From a virus: a DNA stretch of 20,145 nt. The position numbers were made by a program, and so were the translations under genes. The notes below the pieces were generated by a model. It searched no databases, was not told the DNA's origin, and saw only the letters and a list, made by a program, of their open reading frames with translations. Positions 1-6,025 of this stretch are shown piece after piece (position 1 is the stretch's first letter; each line of letters opens with the position of its first letter). The stretch spans positions 1-20,145 of the IMG/VR virus record IMGVR_UViG_3300046690_000427; one strand, 5' to 3'.

Positions 1-6
1 ACAATT

Positions 7-29
7 AAGCCGGCAACGGGTGCCGGCTT
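7..29. terminator. Terminator-like hairpin at the left edge
   Basis: A perfect 9-bp stem (AAGCCGGCA / TGCCGGCTT) with a 5-base loop (ACGGG) is followed on the + strand by GCATGTTTT. It probably ends a host gene just outside the window. The T-run is displaced a few bases from the stem, and the stem could also work on the other strand. It most likely marks host DNA beside the prophage junction. Confidence 0.6.
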
Positions 30-53
30 GCATGTTTTCCTGCTGTATTTGAT

Positions 54-77
54 GCGACTGTACCAAATTCGTACCAA
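54..77 (+). repeat. 24-bp direct repeat, copy 1 (candidate integrase site)
   Basis: It reads GCGACTGTACCA, then AATTC, then GTACCAA, and matches the copy at 215-238 at 21 of 24 positions. Each copy contains GTACCA twice, 11 bp apart. Direct repeats beside int are typical of integrase arm-type sites or a duplicated attachment core. The sequence alone does not decide between these. Confidence 0.5.
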
Positions 78-88
78 TCGCCTTGAGA

Positions 89-105
89 GCCTTATTCTAT
101 AAGGC
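89..105. other. Short inverted repeat, possible recombination core
   Basis: GCCTTA and TAAGGC are separated by TTCTA and lie between the two 24-bp repeats. Tyrosine recombinase core sites are often imperfect short inverted repeats with a 5-8 bp spacer, so this is a candidate core. It could equally be chance. Confidence 0.2.
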
Positions 106-124
106 CGCTTGGTGCCCAGGAGAG

Positions 125-141
125 GACACTTATCTGGTATC
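125..141. promoter_or_regulatory. Operator-like palindrome a (degenerate)
   Basis: GACACT-TATCT-GGTATC followed by CGT matches the dispersed phage operator GATAC(C/T)-N5-(A/G)GTATC with one weak arm. It lies 54 bp upstream of the better copy at 179-195, in the integrase promoter region. It may be an auxiliary operator for the same repressor. Confidence 0.5.
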
Positions 142-169
142 CGTTCGCCCCGAAACCGCGATGTAATCG

Positions 170-197
170 TTGTTTTGAGATACTAACATGGTATCAT
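170..197 (+). promoter_or_regulatory. Integrase promoter with operator b
   Basis: The candidate -35 TTGTTT (170-175) and -10 TATCAT (192-197) are 16 bp apart. The palindrome GATACT-AACAT-GGTATC (179-195) fills the spacer and overlaps the -10, the same geometry as at the minus-strand early promoters. Repressor binding there should block int transcription. Start to operator is about 75 bp, and the leader would contain the second 24-bp repeat. Confidence 0.55.
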
Positions 198-214
198 TTG
201 GTCAATTTAAGAGT

Positions 215-238
215 GCGACTGTACCAGATATGTACCAA
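215..238 (+). repeat. 24-bp direct repeat, copy 2 (candidate integrase site)
   Basis: This is the second copy of the repeat at 54-77: GCGACTGTACCA, GATAT, GTACCAA. It differs at three central positions and lies in the predicted int leader, 33 bp before the start codon. If it is an arm-type site, integrase binding here could also repress its own gene. Confidence 0.5.
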
Positions 239-270
239 GGTGCGTCGCCAGACAAAAGGGAACCGAAAAC

Positions 271-1281
271 GTGGCGACATACCAGAAGCGCGGCGAGAGC
301 TGGCGCGCTATCGTGAGAAAGGCCGGCCACAAGCCGATCAGTGCATCATTCAACACCAAACCTGAGGCGGTGGCATGGGCTACGGCAACAGAGGCAAAGC
401 TGAATGAGGGCGGGCAGATCGTCGACGACAATTCCGTGACGCTGCCAACTGTCGCGCGGCTGCTGACGCGTTACGCGCTCGAAGTCAGTCCGACGAAGCG
501 GGGCGAGCGTTGGGAGGTGATGCGGCTGGAAATGCTGGCGCGCAATTTCCAGGTGTTCCAGAAGCCTCTCGCGCGATTCTCGCCTCAGGACGTAGCCGAC
601 TGGCGCGACGACCGCCTGCGCAGCGTCTCCGCTTCGTCCGTGAATCGCGAACTCAACCTTATATCTGCGGTGTTCACGACGGCAATCAAGGAATGGCGCA
701 TGCCGCTCAAGGAAAACCCGGTGCATCTGATCCGCCGGCCTAAGAGCGCACGGCCCAGAAAGCGCCGAGTGGACAACACCGAAATCCAGACCATTTGCGG
801 CGCTCTCGGGTGGGACATGAAGTCCGCACCTGAAATTTCGAAGCATCTGATCGCGTGGTCATTTGCTTTTGCCGTCGAAACCGCCATGCGCCGCGGCGAG
901 ATCCTGAACATCCGGCATCGTGACGTCAACATCGCAGAGCGCTATATTCATCTGCCGCAAACAAAGAACGACGATGCTCGTAACGTGCCGCTCTCGACGC
1001 GCGCAATCGACCTTTTGGCGCTGCTTTCCAAAGGTCGGCCAGACGATCATCTGGTGCCGGTGAACGCTGGATCGTTTGATACGCTTTTCCGCGAGGCGAA
1101 AAAAAAGGTCGGCTTGACCGACCTGCATTTCCACGATTCGCGGCGCGAAGCTGCTACTCGAATGTCGAAGTTGCTGCCGAACGTTTTAGAACTGTCGGCA
1201 GTCACTGGACACAAAACCCTCAAGATGCTGCAAATCTACTATGAACCGAAGGCGACGGACATCGCCGCCAAACTCGGCTAA
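271..1281 (+). CDS. int: Phage tyrosine recombinase (integrase)
   Basis: This protein integrates, and with a directionality factor excises, the phage genome by site-specific recombination. The 336 residues have the usual integrase layout: an N-terminal arm-binding segment (about 1-55), a core-binding SAM-like domain (about 58-145) and a C-terminal catalytic domain (about 168-336). The visible catalytic set is Arg207 (AMRRGE), Lys232 (TKN), His288 and Arg291 (HDSR), His314 (VTGHK) and the nucleophile Tyr323 (IYY). The start is a GTG preceded by AAGGGA about ten bases upstream, and the MATYQKRGESWRA opening is typical of the family. It is the only gene on the + strand. Its TAA overlaps the stop of the convergent AlpA-like gene. 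An operator-bearing promoter and two direct repeats precede it. Confidence 0.96.
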   Translation: MATYQKRGESWRAIVRKAGHKPISASFNTKPEAVAWATATEAKLNEGGQIVDDNSVTLPTVARLLTRYALEVSPTKRGERWEVMRLEMLARNFQVFQKPLARFSPQDVADWRDDRLRSVSASSVNRELNLISAVFTTAIKEWRMPLKENPVHLIRRPKSARPRKRRVDNTEIQTICGALGWDMKSAPEISKHLIAWSFAFAVETAMRRGEILNIRHRDVNIAERYIHLPQTKNDDARNVPLSTRAIDLLALLSKGRPDDHLVPVNAGSFDTLFREAKKKVGLTDLHFHDSRREAATRMSKLLPNVLELSAVTGHKTLKMLQIYYEPKATDIAAKLG

Positions 1282-1505
1282 GCAACAGTGGGCGTCCTGC
1301 GTGGGCGCCCACGCTGCGCAGGCGCCGCATGAGTGCTCTGATCGATCACCCAATCTCTGACCACTGACGGCACCCACCGCGGCCGGCCAAGGCCCGCAAC
1401 TCGCGGCGGAAGGCTGGCGGGTTTCTTCGTTACCATCGTCTGAATCGACGTCGGGCTGTAGCCTAAAAACTTCGCCAGTTCCTTGCTCGTCCACAGTTCT
1501 TCCAT
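1278..1505 (-). CDS. AlpA/excisionase-like HTH protein
   Basis: This is a 75-residue protein with a MerR/AlpA-type winged HTH. The segment LWTSKELAKFLGYSPTSIQ is the helix-turn-helix, and a later region reads GLGRPRWVPSVVRDWV. Small proteins of this fold next to an integrase are commonly recombination directionality factors. I infer excisionase from position; the sequence shows only the DNA-binding fold. The ATG at 1505 is chosen because AGGGGA precedes it by seven bases; a GTG at 1526 is possible. It is the last gene of the leftward operon from 5091, and its TAG overlaps the TAA of convergent int. Confidence 0.75.
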   Translation of the reverse strand: MEELWTSKELAKFLGYSPTSIQTMVTKKPASLPPRVAGLGRPRWVPSVVRDWVIDQSTHAAPAQRGRPRRTPTVA

Positions 1506-1515
1506 TTTCAATCCC

Positions 1516-1758
1516 CTAGATGTCACGCGCAGATGATTTCTGATGAACTGTGTCGTCTACTGGCAGCTTGAACAGTTCAACGTCGTCAGGCTTCAGGTGC
1601 AGAAAAGGGAAGATGCGTATGCAGCCTTTCGGGTTGTCGCGCTTCGCCATGACGACTCCGTTATCCAAGACACAAAGCACTGTGCATACTTCATTCTTCA
1701 GCCAAGCGCGCCGCTTGACGGTAATCCGATCGCCTGCCCTAAATTTGCGTTCGGTCAT
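1516..1758 (-). CDS. Small phage protein, SH3-like/KOW-type appearance
   Basis: This 80-residue protein has no name I recognise. It begins MTERKFRAGDRITVKR and is followed by hydrophobic beta-strand-like segments (NEVCTVLCVLDNGVVMAK). That pattern resembles small SH3/KOW barrels and recalls the 16497-16799 product, but this is only a visual likeness. Its ATG overlaps the TGA of the upstream gene (ATGA), which indicates translational coupling. The next gene, AlpA-like, starts 11 bases beyond its stop. Confidence 0.7.
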   Translation of the reverse strand: MTERKFRAGDRITVKRRAWLKNEVCTVLCVLDNGVVMAKRDNPKGCIRIFPFLHLKPDDVELFKLPVDDTVHQKSSARDI

Positions 1759-2261
1759 GCCGCCAGCCTTTGCGGCTCCGTCTGCCGCGCGCTCCTGCGC
1801 ATCACATCTTCAAGCTCAAACTTCAATTGGACGTCGGCCACAAGAGCGCTCGCATACCGCGATGTCATGTGCGCGGACTCCTGCCTCATTGACGCAATCG
1901 AGCGCTTTGCTGCAGCAATGTCGAGCGCCGTGATCTCGTGGCCGAGTTCCAGCTTGCCGCATAGCACGGCCAGGCCGTTCGTCAGGATAGGGCGCTTGTT
2001 CCGGTTCGAATGCAGATCGAATGCATCTGTCAAGCCTCGGATCGACGGCCCCATCGCGTAATAGCATCCTTCCGTGCGGTCGGAGAACACTGGTGCGCCG
2101 CTCTCGTCCGTTGTAACGGTGCCGTCGTGCTCCAGTTGCTCAACGATCGCCTCGACCGGAGTGAACACGGCCGATATTTTCCACATTTCATGGCGTAACA
2201 GCCTGCCGCCTGCGTTCCACTTAGGCTGGTACGGCTTGCGCGCTTTTTTGTTGCCGGCCAT
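1755..2261 (-). CDS. Phage protein of unknown function
   Basis: The product has 168 residues and opens with a basic stretch, MAGNKKARKPYQPK, a style seen in many Burkholderia-type prophage proteins of unknown role. No catalytic motif is visible. The C-terminal half (about 100-165) is alpha-helical in appearance with many Ala, Arg and Glu residues. The ATG at 2261 is preferred over the GTG at 2267 because GGAGAG lies seven bases upstream. The stop overlaps the next start (ATGA). It is part of the operon headed by the operator at 5143. Confidence 0.75.
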   Translation of the reverse strand: MAGNKKARKPYQPKWNAGGRLLRHEMWKISAVFTPVEAIVEQLEHDGTVTTDESGAPVFSDRTEGCYYAMGPSIRGLTDAFDLHSNRNKRPILTNGLAVLCGKLELGHEITALDIAAAKRSIASMRQESAHMTSRYASALVADVQLKFELEDVMRRSARQTEPQRLAA

Positions 2262-2263
2262 TC

Positions 2264-2323
2264 TCACACTCTCCAGTAAGAGCGGGTCAGTTCGATGATC
2301 CGCTGTGCTGCTGCTTCAATCAC
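2264..2323 (-). CDS. 19-residue micro-ORF, coupled on both sides
   Basis: A GTG start at 2323 follows AGGAGA with good spacing and opens MIEAAAQRIIELTRSYWRV. It overlaps, as GTGA, the stop of the alternative-frame extension of the upstream gene (TGA at 2320-2322). It ends two bases before the ATG of the 1755-2261 gene. It may be a real tiny gene or only a translational bridge. There is no domain, and the evidence is spacing and the ribosome-binding site alone. Confidence 0.3.
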   Translation of the reverse strand: MIEAAAQRIIELTRSYWRV

Positions 2324-2356
2324 TTCTGGTCTCCTACCTTTTGAGACAGGGCGCTC

Positions 2357-2788
2357 TCAACGATGCTTAGGGCGATGCTCATGCCCGTTTGCACCGCGCT
2401 CTCGATGGTTCCTTTCGCTTCGACCGGCACGCTGGTCGCCACCTTTCCTAAGTGCAGCGGCTATTTCCTCCAACGCCTCCCGCCGTATCGCATCCTTCGA
2501 AGCGGGGGCGGGGTGGGACTGGCTGAGTGTGAGCCATGCATCGTTTGCCTTGACCAGCTGCGCCTCCAACTCGGCGATGCGCTGTTTAGCCTGACGCGCT
2601 TCAATGCGGTATGCAGTTCCTTCGCATGCCCGGCCGCACGTGTCACCGTCTCGCATCATCGTCACTTGCTGCTCCAACTCGGCGATGCGCGCGACTTGCT
2701 GCTCGATCAGGTCGAGAATGGAGTGTCGATCCGCTGGCGTTATCTCGCGGTTTGCGTCGCGGATCAGTTCAGTTAAGGATTTGCTCAT
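2357..2788 (-). CDS. Coiled-coil phage protein, possibly frameshifted at its C-terminus
   Basis: The product is 143 residues as read. It opens MSKSLTELIRDANREITPAD. Residues about 25-80 contain heptad-like repeats (RIAELEQQV, QRIAELEAQLVKA) that predict a coiled coil, interrupted by a Cys-containing loop (GDTCGRACEG). After residue 113 the frame becomes Arg/His-rich and loses the GC-rich third positions (15 of 30 codons). The +1 frame stays open to a TGA at 2320 with 31 of 42 GC-ending codons. The original C-terminus therefore probably lies in that frame (see findings). The start at 2788 follows the upstream stop directly. Its function is unknown; such proteins are common phage early-region accessories. 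Confidence 0.7.
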   Translation of the reverse strand: MSKSLTELIRDANREITPADRHSILDLIEQQVARIAELEQQVTMMRDGDTCGRACEGTAYRIEARQAKQRIAELEAQLVKANDAWLTLSQSHPAPASKDAIRREALEEIAAALRKGGDQRAGRSERNHRERGANGHEHRPKHR

Positions 2789-2789
2789 A

Positions 2790-3251
2790 TCACCGGCTCC
2801 CCGCTTCGCGTAGAAGGGCGGCGTCGATAACTGCGCCCCAATCCTCCTGCTCGCCAAGCACGTTCCATAGCTTGGTTGCGTAATAGCTATGAACGCCCAT
2901 GAGATCGAACTCGGATTTCTGCGCATCTAGCCATCGATACCGGGCCGCGTCTCGCTCAACGTCGCTCACCCCGTCCCCGGCTTCGCGCGCGGCGGGAGAG
3001 GGTGCGGCGTGCTCGGCAATGCAGCCTCGCGTGCCGTACTCGCAAACGCGGGTTGAGAAATTGTCGTGCACGCAGGCGTCACGCGGCTTAGCGCTGGCAG
3101 CGGCGAGTTCGCGCAACTTTTGCACAGCGCGGACCATTGGCTCAAACGACATCTTGGCGGGTTTGATTTCGCCGTTCGCTACCTTCAGGTATTCACGCTC
3201 GAGCGCATCGGCCACACCCGCAGCGCTGACGTTATTCGGTTGGTGGGTCAT
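2790..3251 (-). CDS. Phage protein with ERDAARYRWLD signature
   Basis: The product has 153 residues. The N-terminal third is helical (AADALEREYLKVANGEIKPAK), and the centre has Cys/His residues (ACVHDNFSTRVCEYGTRGC) that could bind a metal. The C-terminal part carries VERDAARYRWLDAQ, a signature seen in many small phage proteins of unknown role, and ends with WGAVIDAALLREAG. The gene at 9918-10169 opens with a related DAERWRWIEKRL. A GAGG sequence lies eight bases before the ATG. It follows the Dam-type methylase in the operon. Confidence 0.75.
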   Translation of the reverse strand: MTHQPNNVSAAGVADALEREYLKVANGEIKPAKMSFEPMVRAVQKLRELAAASAKPRDACVHDNFSTRVCEYGTRGCIAEHAAPSPAAREAGDGVSDVERDAARYRWLDAQKSEFDLMGVHSYYATKLWNVLGEQEDWGAVIDAALLREAGSR

Positions 3252-3263
3252 TTCGGGTCCTCG

Positions 3264-3758
3264 TTATGCAGCTTGGCGTGGCACAGCGACAACGACGCCA
3301 AGCCCGCTGCGAAGTAACGCTGCATGGTTTATTTGTCCGTATGCCACAAGGCAGATAGGCGCGCCGCTGTTGAAGTCCGCTCGGGAGCCATCTACACGGT
3401 GAAAATGCGGGCGCCCCTTGAGGAACAGCACGGCATCTGCTTTTCCCCACACACTTTCGTAAAACATTGCCGTCTCAGTACGGGCCGGAATCAGCGCGAC
3501 CCCATTGCCGTGCTCTGCCATGCGGCGCATCCACAGCGTTGCCGCTCGCCCAAAAGGTGGGTTCATCCAGACACGGCCAAACCATTCTTTGCTCAGCCCG
3601 TCGTCGTTGACGGTGTAGTGCCGCCGCGCGGTGTCCCAAGGGCGATTTACTGGCGAGCACGGATCTAGGTCGAACGCACCGAGCGTCGCCATGATCTCCG
3701 GCGGCGTGAGCCATTCGTCGCTAACCATATTCGGCGATTGATGACCGCTCAGGCTCAC
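3264..3758 (-). CDS. Phage N6-adenine DNA methyltransferase (Dam family)
   Basis: The product has 164 residues and matches the phage Dam-type family (DNA N-6-adenine-methyltransferase) by eye. The opening block is DEWLTPPEI. FDLDPCS (29-35) is the SAM-binding motif I. WMNPPFG (64-70) is the catalytic (D/N)PP(Y/F) motif. It transfers methyl from SAM to adenine N6 in phage DNA, probably to evade host restriction. The start is a GTG at 3758, overlapping the upstream TGA as GTGA, with GGAGAG five bases before it. An in-frame ATG exists at residue 11. No restriction partner is adjacent, so it is an orphan methylase. Confidence 0.9.
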   Translation of the reverse strand: MSLSGHQSPNMVSDEWLTPPEIMATLGAFDLDPCSPVNRPWDTARRHYTVNDDGLSKEWFGRVWMNPPFGRAATLWMRRMAEHGNGVALIPARTETAMFYESVWGKADAVLFLKGRPHFHRVDGSRADFNSGAPICLVAYGQINHAALLRSGLGVVVAVPRQAA

Positions 3759-3934
3759 GATTGCTCTCCGTTAGTGGATTGGGCGCGGGCTTCGACTTTG
3801 AAAAAGCAGTCGCGCGTTGATTGAACGAAGACCCGTTCGTGCTTTCCGTAGTTGTATGTGAGCCGTTCCCCGTATCGAAGCGCCAACCAGCGCACGACGA
3901 ACAGCGGCAGGATATTCACCCATGCGCGCATCAT
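3755..3934 (-). CDS. Small phage protein, 59 residues
   Basis: The frame opens MMRAWVNILPLFVVRWLALR and ends EARAQSTNGEQS. The first 20 residues are hydrophobic and could form a short membrane segment or amphipathic helix, followed by a soluble YNYGKHERVFVQSTRDCFF stretch. It is supported by overlap at both ends: its ATG overlaps the TGA of the 3931-4746 gene, and its TGA overlaps the GTG of the methylase. It exactly fills an otherwise empty 170-bp gap. Function unknown. Confidence 0.7.
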   Translation of the reverse strand: MMRAWVNILPLFVVRWLALRYGERLTYNYGKHERVFVQSTRDCFFKVEARAQSTNGEQS

Positions 3935-4746
3935 GATTTGACCTCTCCGTCGCTATCGCTCGTCAGGGGAGCCGTGGCTGAAGATGCGGCGTTCACCATC
4001 GCGCGGAACACGGCGTTGGCGGTCCATATTTTGTTGAGCGCAGTCGTTTCCATTCGAATCGCTTGCGCCCCGGCCAATTGCATCGCGTCGTCAGGTTTAA
4101 GCGGAATGAGTGCGAACCCTTCTGGCACACTCGCGGCATCGCTAACAGTGGCCGTGAGTGTGGCGGCCGATGCAGGCGCGGTGTCTACGATCTTCTGAAA
4201 AATGTCCATCGTCCGGTTGGTGGCTTCTTCCCACGCCCAAGAGACGACGCATTCTTTCGGGATCTTGTCGTGCAGAGCCGCATGGATCGCGCCTCGCATG
4301 TGGTCCCAAAGGTCGCGTCGGTCGAGCGTGACGAGATTGCGCGCGTCCCCTGTCAGCGCCACACTCGCCTCATCGCGAGCGAGAGCGGATGCACTGGTAG
4401 CGAGGGCGGATTCAGCGCGCTCAAGTCGCTCGATCAGTGCAAGAACGGTGCTTGGCTTGACTGCACGAAAGTAGGCCTCTGCCGCGCCATGCTCGGGGCC
4501 GATGCCGTAGAACTGCACTCCAAGCGCATGACCGTCGTAGTTGCAAAAATCTCCTTCGAGATTAACGGTTCCTTCGCCGCAGCAAACTGGGCATTCGAGG
4601 TGCCTGCTGCCATCGGTGAAATGCTCGATCCGCTCTGCGCCGTCGATGTCTTGCGGAGTTGCGATGATCGCTGCGGCTTTGAGTGCGGCAAGTTGTTCGT
4701 CGCTCAACGCCTCGCGTCCCTGGTCTTTGCTGTCGTTTGTCATCAT
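3931..4746 (-). CDS. Ea22-like phage protein
   Basis: The product has 271 residues. It contains a Cys-rich knuckle HLECPVCCGEGTVNLEGDFCNYDG (about 49-72), followed by EAYFRAVKPSTVLALIERLERAE, a combination recognised from Ea22-type early proteins of lambdoid phages. The C-terminal half is Ala/Thr-rich with the phrase SVPEGFALIPLKP found in many phage accessory proteins. The biochemical role is unknown. Two adjacent ATGs (MMT) occur, the ribosome-binding site is weak, and coupling from the 4759-5091 gene is likely. Confidence 0.75.
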   Translation of the reverse strand: MMTNDSKDQGREALSDEQLAALKAAAIIATPQDIDGAERIEHFTDGSRHLECPVCCGEGTVNLEGDFCNYDGHALGVQFYGIGPEHGAAEAYFRAVKPSTVLALIERLERAESALATSASALARDEASVALTGDARNLVTLDRRDLWDHMRGAIHAALHDKIPKECVVSWAWEEATNRTMDIFQKIVDTAPASAATLTATVSDAASVPEGFALIPLKPDDAMQLAGAQAIRMETTALNKIWTANAVFRAMVNAASSATAPLTSDSDGEVKS

Positions 4747-4758
4747 GATTTAGCTCGA

Positions 4759-5091
4759 TCAAGCAGCCGCGCGTTCGCCGGGCTTGCGTGTGATTGCGGG
4801 AATGTTTCCGATGCGGATGCTGACCGGCTCGCCGCTGTTGCGCGCGACAAGCGATGCAACCGCGGCGATCAGGTTATGTGTCAGTTGATGCGTCGGCGTG
4901 ATCGCGCGCAGATATGCGTCTGTCGCTTGCGCAAGCGCGCGGCCTAGTGGATCGTGTGTCACCGTGCGGGTTCCGATGTGGCGATGTGAACAAGCCGCCC
5001 GGCGCGCAATGACTGAGCACGCGCTTACACGAGCGGCCATGATGGCTGTCGCTGGCGTGCGTAATAAAGTTGAGAGTTTCGTGTAGAGCAT
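4759..5091 (-). CDS. First gene of the leftmost early operon, unknown function
   Basis: The product has 110 residues, starting MLYTKLSTLLRTPATAIMAARV at 5091. The longer frame to 5169 would run through the promoter/operator and is rejected. The protein is Ala/Arg-rich with no domain I recognise. The HDPLGRALAQATDAYLRAITP segment looks helical. GGACGGAACC precedes the ATG, nearly the same leader as at 15493. It is the first gene after the operator at 5143-5159 and leads an operon that ends with the excisionase candidate. Confidence 0.65.
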   Translation of the reverse strand: MLYTKLSTLLRTPATAIMAARVSACSVIARRAACSHRHIGTRTVTHDPLGRALAQATDAYLRAITPTHQLTHNLIAAVASLVARNSGEPVSIRIGNIPAITRKPGERAAA

Positions 5092-5140
5092 GGTTCCGTC
5101 CGTTTGTTGTTGATTATTTGTGTGCGCTGCTATGTGCGTA

Positions 5141-5169
5141 ACGATACCGCAACAGTATCCGTAACGCAA
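5141..5169 (-). promoter_or_regulatory. Early promoter with operator c
   Basis: On the - strand, TTGCGT (5164-5169) and TATCGT (5141-5146) are exactly 17 bp apart. The palindrome GATACC-GCAAC-AGTATC (5143-5159) covers the spacer and -10. It lies 52 bp before the ATG at 5091. The boxes and geometry are identical to the promoter at 15551-15579, which makes chance unlikely. Confidence 0.75.
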
Positions 5170-5172
5170 TAC

Positions 5173-5532
5173 CTAATTTCGTGCTGTCATGCATAATTCC
5201 TTGAATCTGCGCTGCTCTGCCTCGTACCCAGTCAGGCTGGCGTTCATCCAGGCTGGCGACACGCTACGTTTTGTATTGCGTTCGATGGCCTCACGCAAGG
5301 CATCGCCTTCGAGCAGTGCATAGCGCACGCGTGATGTGGTGGAGTCCCGCCAGATGACGCCTTTGGCAATGAGCGCATAGAGCGTGTCGCGCACCGCAGC
5401 TCGTGGCCGGTCGTGGAGTAGGGCGAATACTTCGTCGAGGGTGAATTGGTAATTTGGGTCCATTGCCGAGATCAGGTCGTCGTGCGCAACGGTCTCGGCT
5501 TGGCGTTTTGTGCTGATGGCGATGTTTCTCAT
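5173..5532 (-). CDS. Winged-helix-like phage protein
   Basis: The product has 119 residues. The segment FTLDEVFALLHDRPRAAVRDTLYALIAKGVIWRDS (about 31-65), followed by VRYALL, looks like a winged helix-turn-helix with a wing. This suggests DNA binding, but no family name is certain. AAAGGAG precedes the ATG with good spacing, and the ATG overlaps the upstream TGA. It is the last gene of the unit starting at 11307 and stops just before the operator/promoter at 5141-5169. Confidence 0.7.
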   Translation of the reverse strand: MRNIAISTKRQAETVAHDDLISAMDPNYQFTLDEVFALLHDRPRAAVRDTLYALIAKGVIWRDSTTSRVRYALLEGDALREAIERNTKRSVSPAWMNASLTGYEAEQRRFKELCMTARN

Positions 5533-5735
5533 GCCGGCTCCTTTGCGCCTGCTGCGTTGTATGCATCGACGGCGGCCATGCCGAATTGCGCAAACAGTCC
5601 TTCACATCGATCGACGAAGAAAGAGCGGAAGGCGCGTAACCTCTCGCACTCAGCCTCAAGCGCCTCATAGTCCGAATGCCGCACGTAGACGCCGTCCGAC
5701 CTTGGCATTGAGCTAGTCCCGTATCGTTGAACCAT
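5529..5735 (-). CDS. Small coiled-coil phage protein
   Basis: The product has 68 residues. SDGVYVRHSDYEALEAECERLRAF is a common phage motif: a short strand, then a DY-ALEAE helix that often forms a coiled coil. The rest, VDRCEGLFAQFGMAAVDAYNAAG, is amphipathic. AGGAGA lies six bases before the ATG. Its TGA overlaps the next ATG. Its role is unknown. Confidence 0.7.
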   Translation of the reverse strand: MVQRYGTSSMPRSDGVYVRHSDYEALEAECERLRAFRSFFVDRCEGLFAQFGMAAVDAYNAAGAKEPA

Positions 5736-5744
5736 GTTTGTCTC

Positions 5745-5822
5745 CTATACCTTGTGACTTGTTGTTAGGGGATAGACTGCGGATCGATATGAGCAGCAAG
5801 GTCCGCATTGCTTCATCGTCAT
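5745..5822 (-). CDS. 25-residue Cys-rich micro-ORF with strong RBS
   Basis: The ATG at 5822 follows AAAAGGAGGTCAG, the best Shine-Dalgarno sequence in the window, and overlaps the TGA of the 5819-6025 gene. The product opens MTMKQCGPCCSYRSAVYP and carries CGPCC. Its TAG sits in the ribosome-binding site of the next gene (TATAGGAGA). It may be a genuine small protein or a coupling device that carries ribosomes to 5735. Confidence 0.45.
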   Translation of the reverse strand: MTMKQCGPCCSYRSAVYPLTTSHKV

Positions 5823-6025
5823 CTGACCTCCTTTTGGTAGCCGGCCACAGCCTTTCCTATGGCCGCGCCGATTGCTTCGGGAGTGGACCCTTGAACGGCG
5901 CCGACAATCTTTACGGCGGTGAAGGTGTAGACCGCTATGATGCAGATCGCCAGAGCTGCGACGAATCCAAACCACACCTTGAAGAACAGGGGTATTCCCG
6001 GCCGGCCAAAATCGTTTCGTTTCAT
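5819..6025 (-). CDS. Small single-span membrane protein
   Basis: The product has 68 residues. The segment IPLFFKVWFGFVAALAICII plus AVYTF (about 11-36) is a clear transmembrane helix. A soluble tail follows with VQGSTPEAIGAAIGKAVAGYQKEVR, the type of short helix seen in small phage membrane proteins. The ATG at 6025 overlaps the NinG stop. No lysis motif is evident, and its place in the early region argues against holin function, so I leave it as unknown. Confidence 0.75.
   Translation of the reverse strand: MKRNDFGRPGIPLFFKVWFGFVAALAICIIAVYTFTAVKIVGAVQGSTPEAIGAAIGKAVAGYQKEVR

Noticed and set aside
3250-3327. 25-codon frame (MQRYFAAGLASL...) ending in ATGA with the 3251 start
   Set aside because: It overlaps the end of the Dam-type methylase, and nothing but the stop/start overlap supports it.
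4063-4947. 294-residue open frame on the + strand
   Set aside because: It is antisense to the Ea22-like gene and its neighbour. No start signal or domain supports it.
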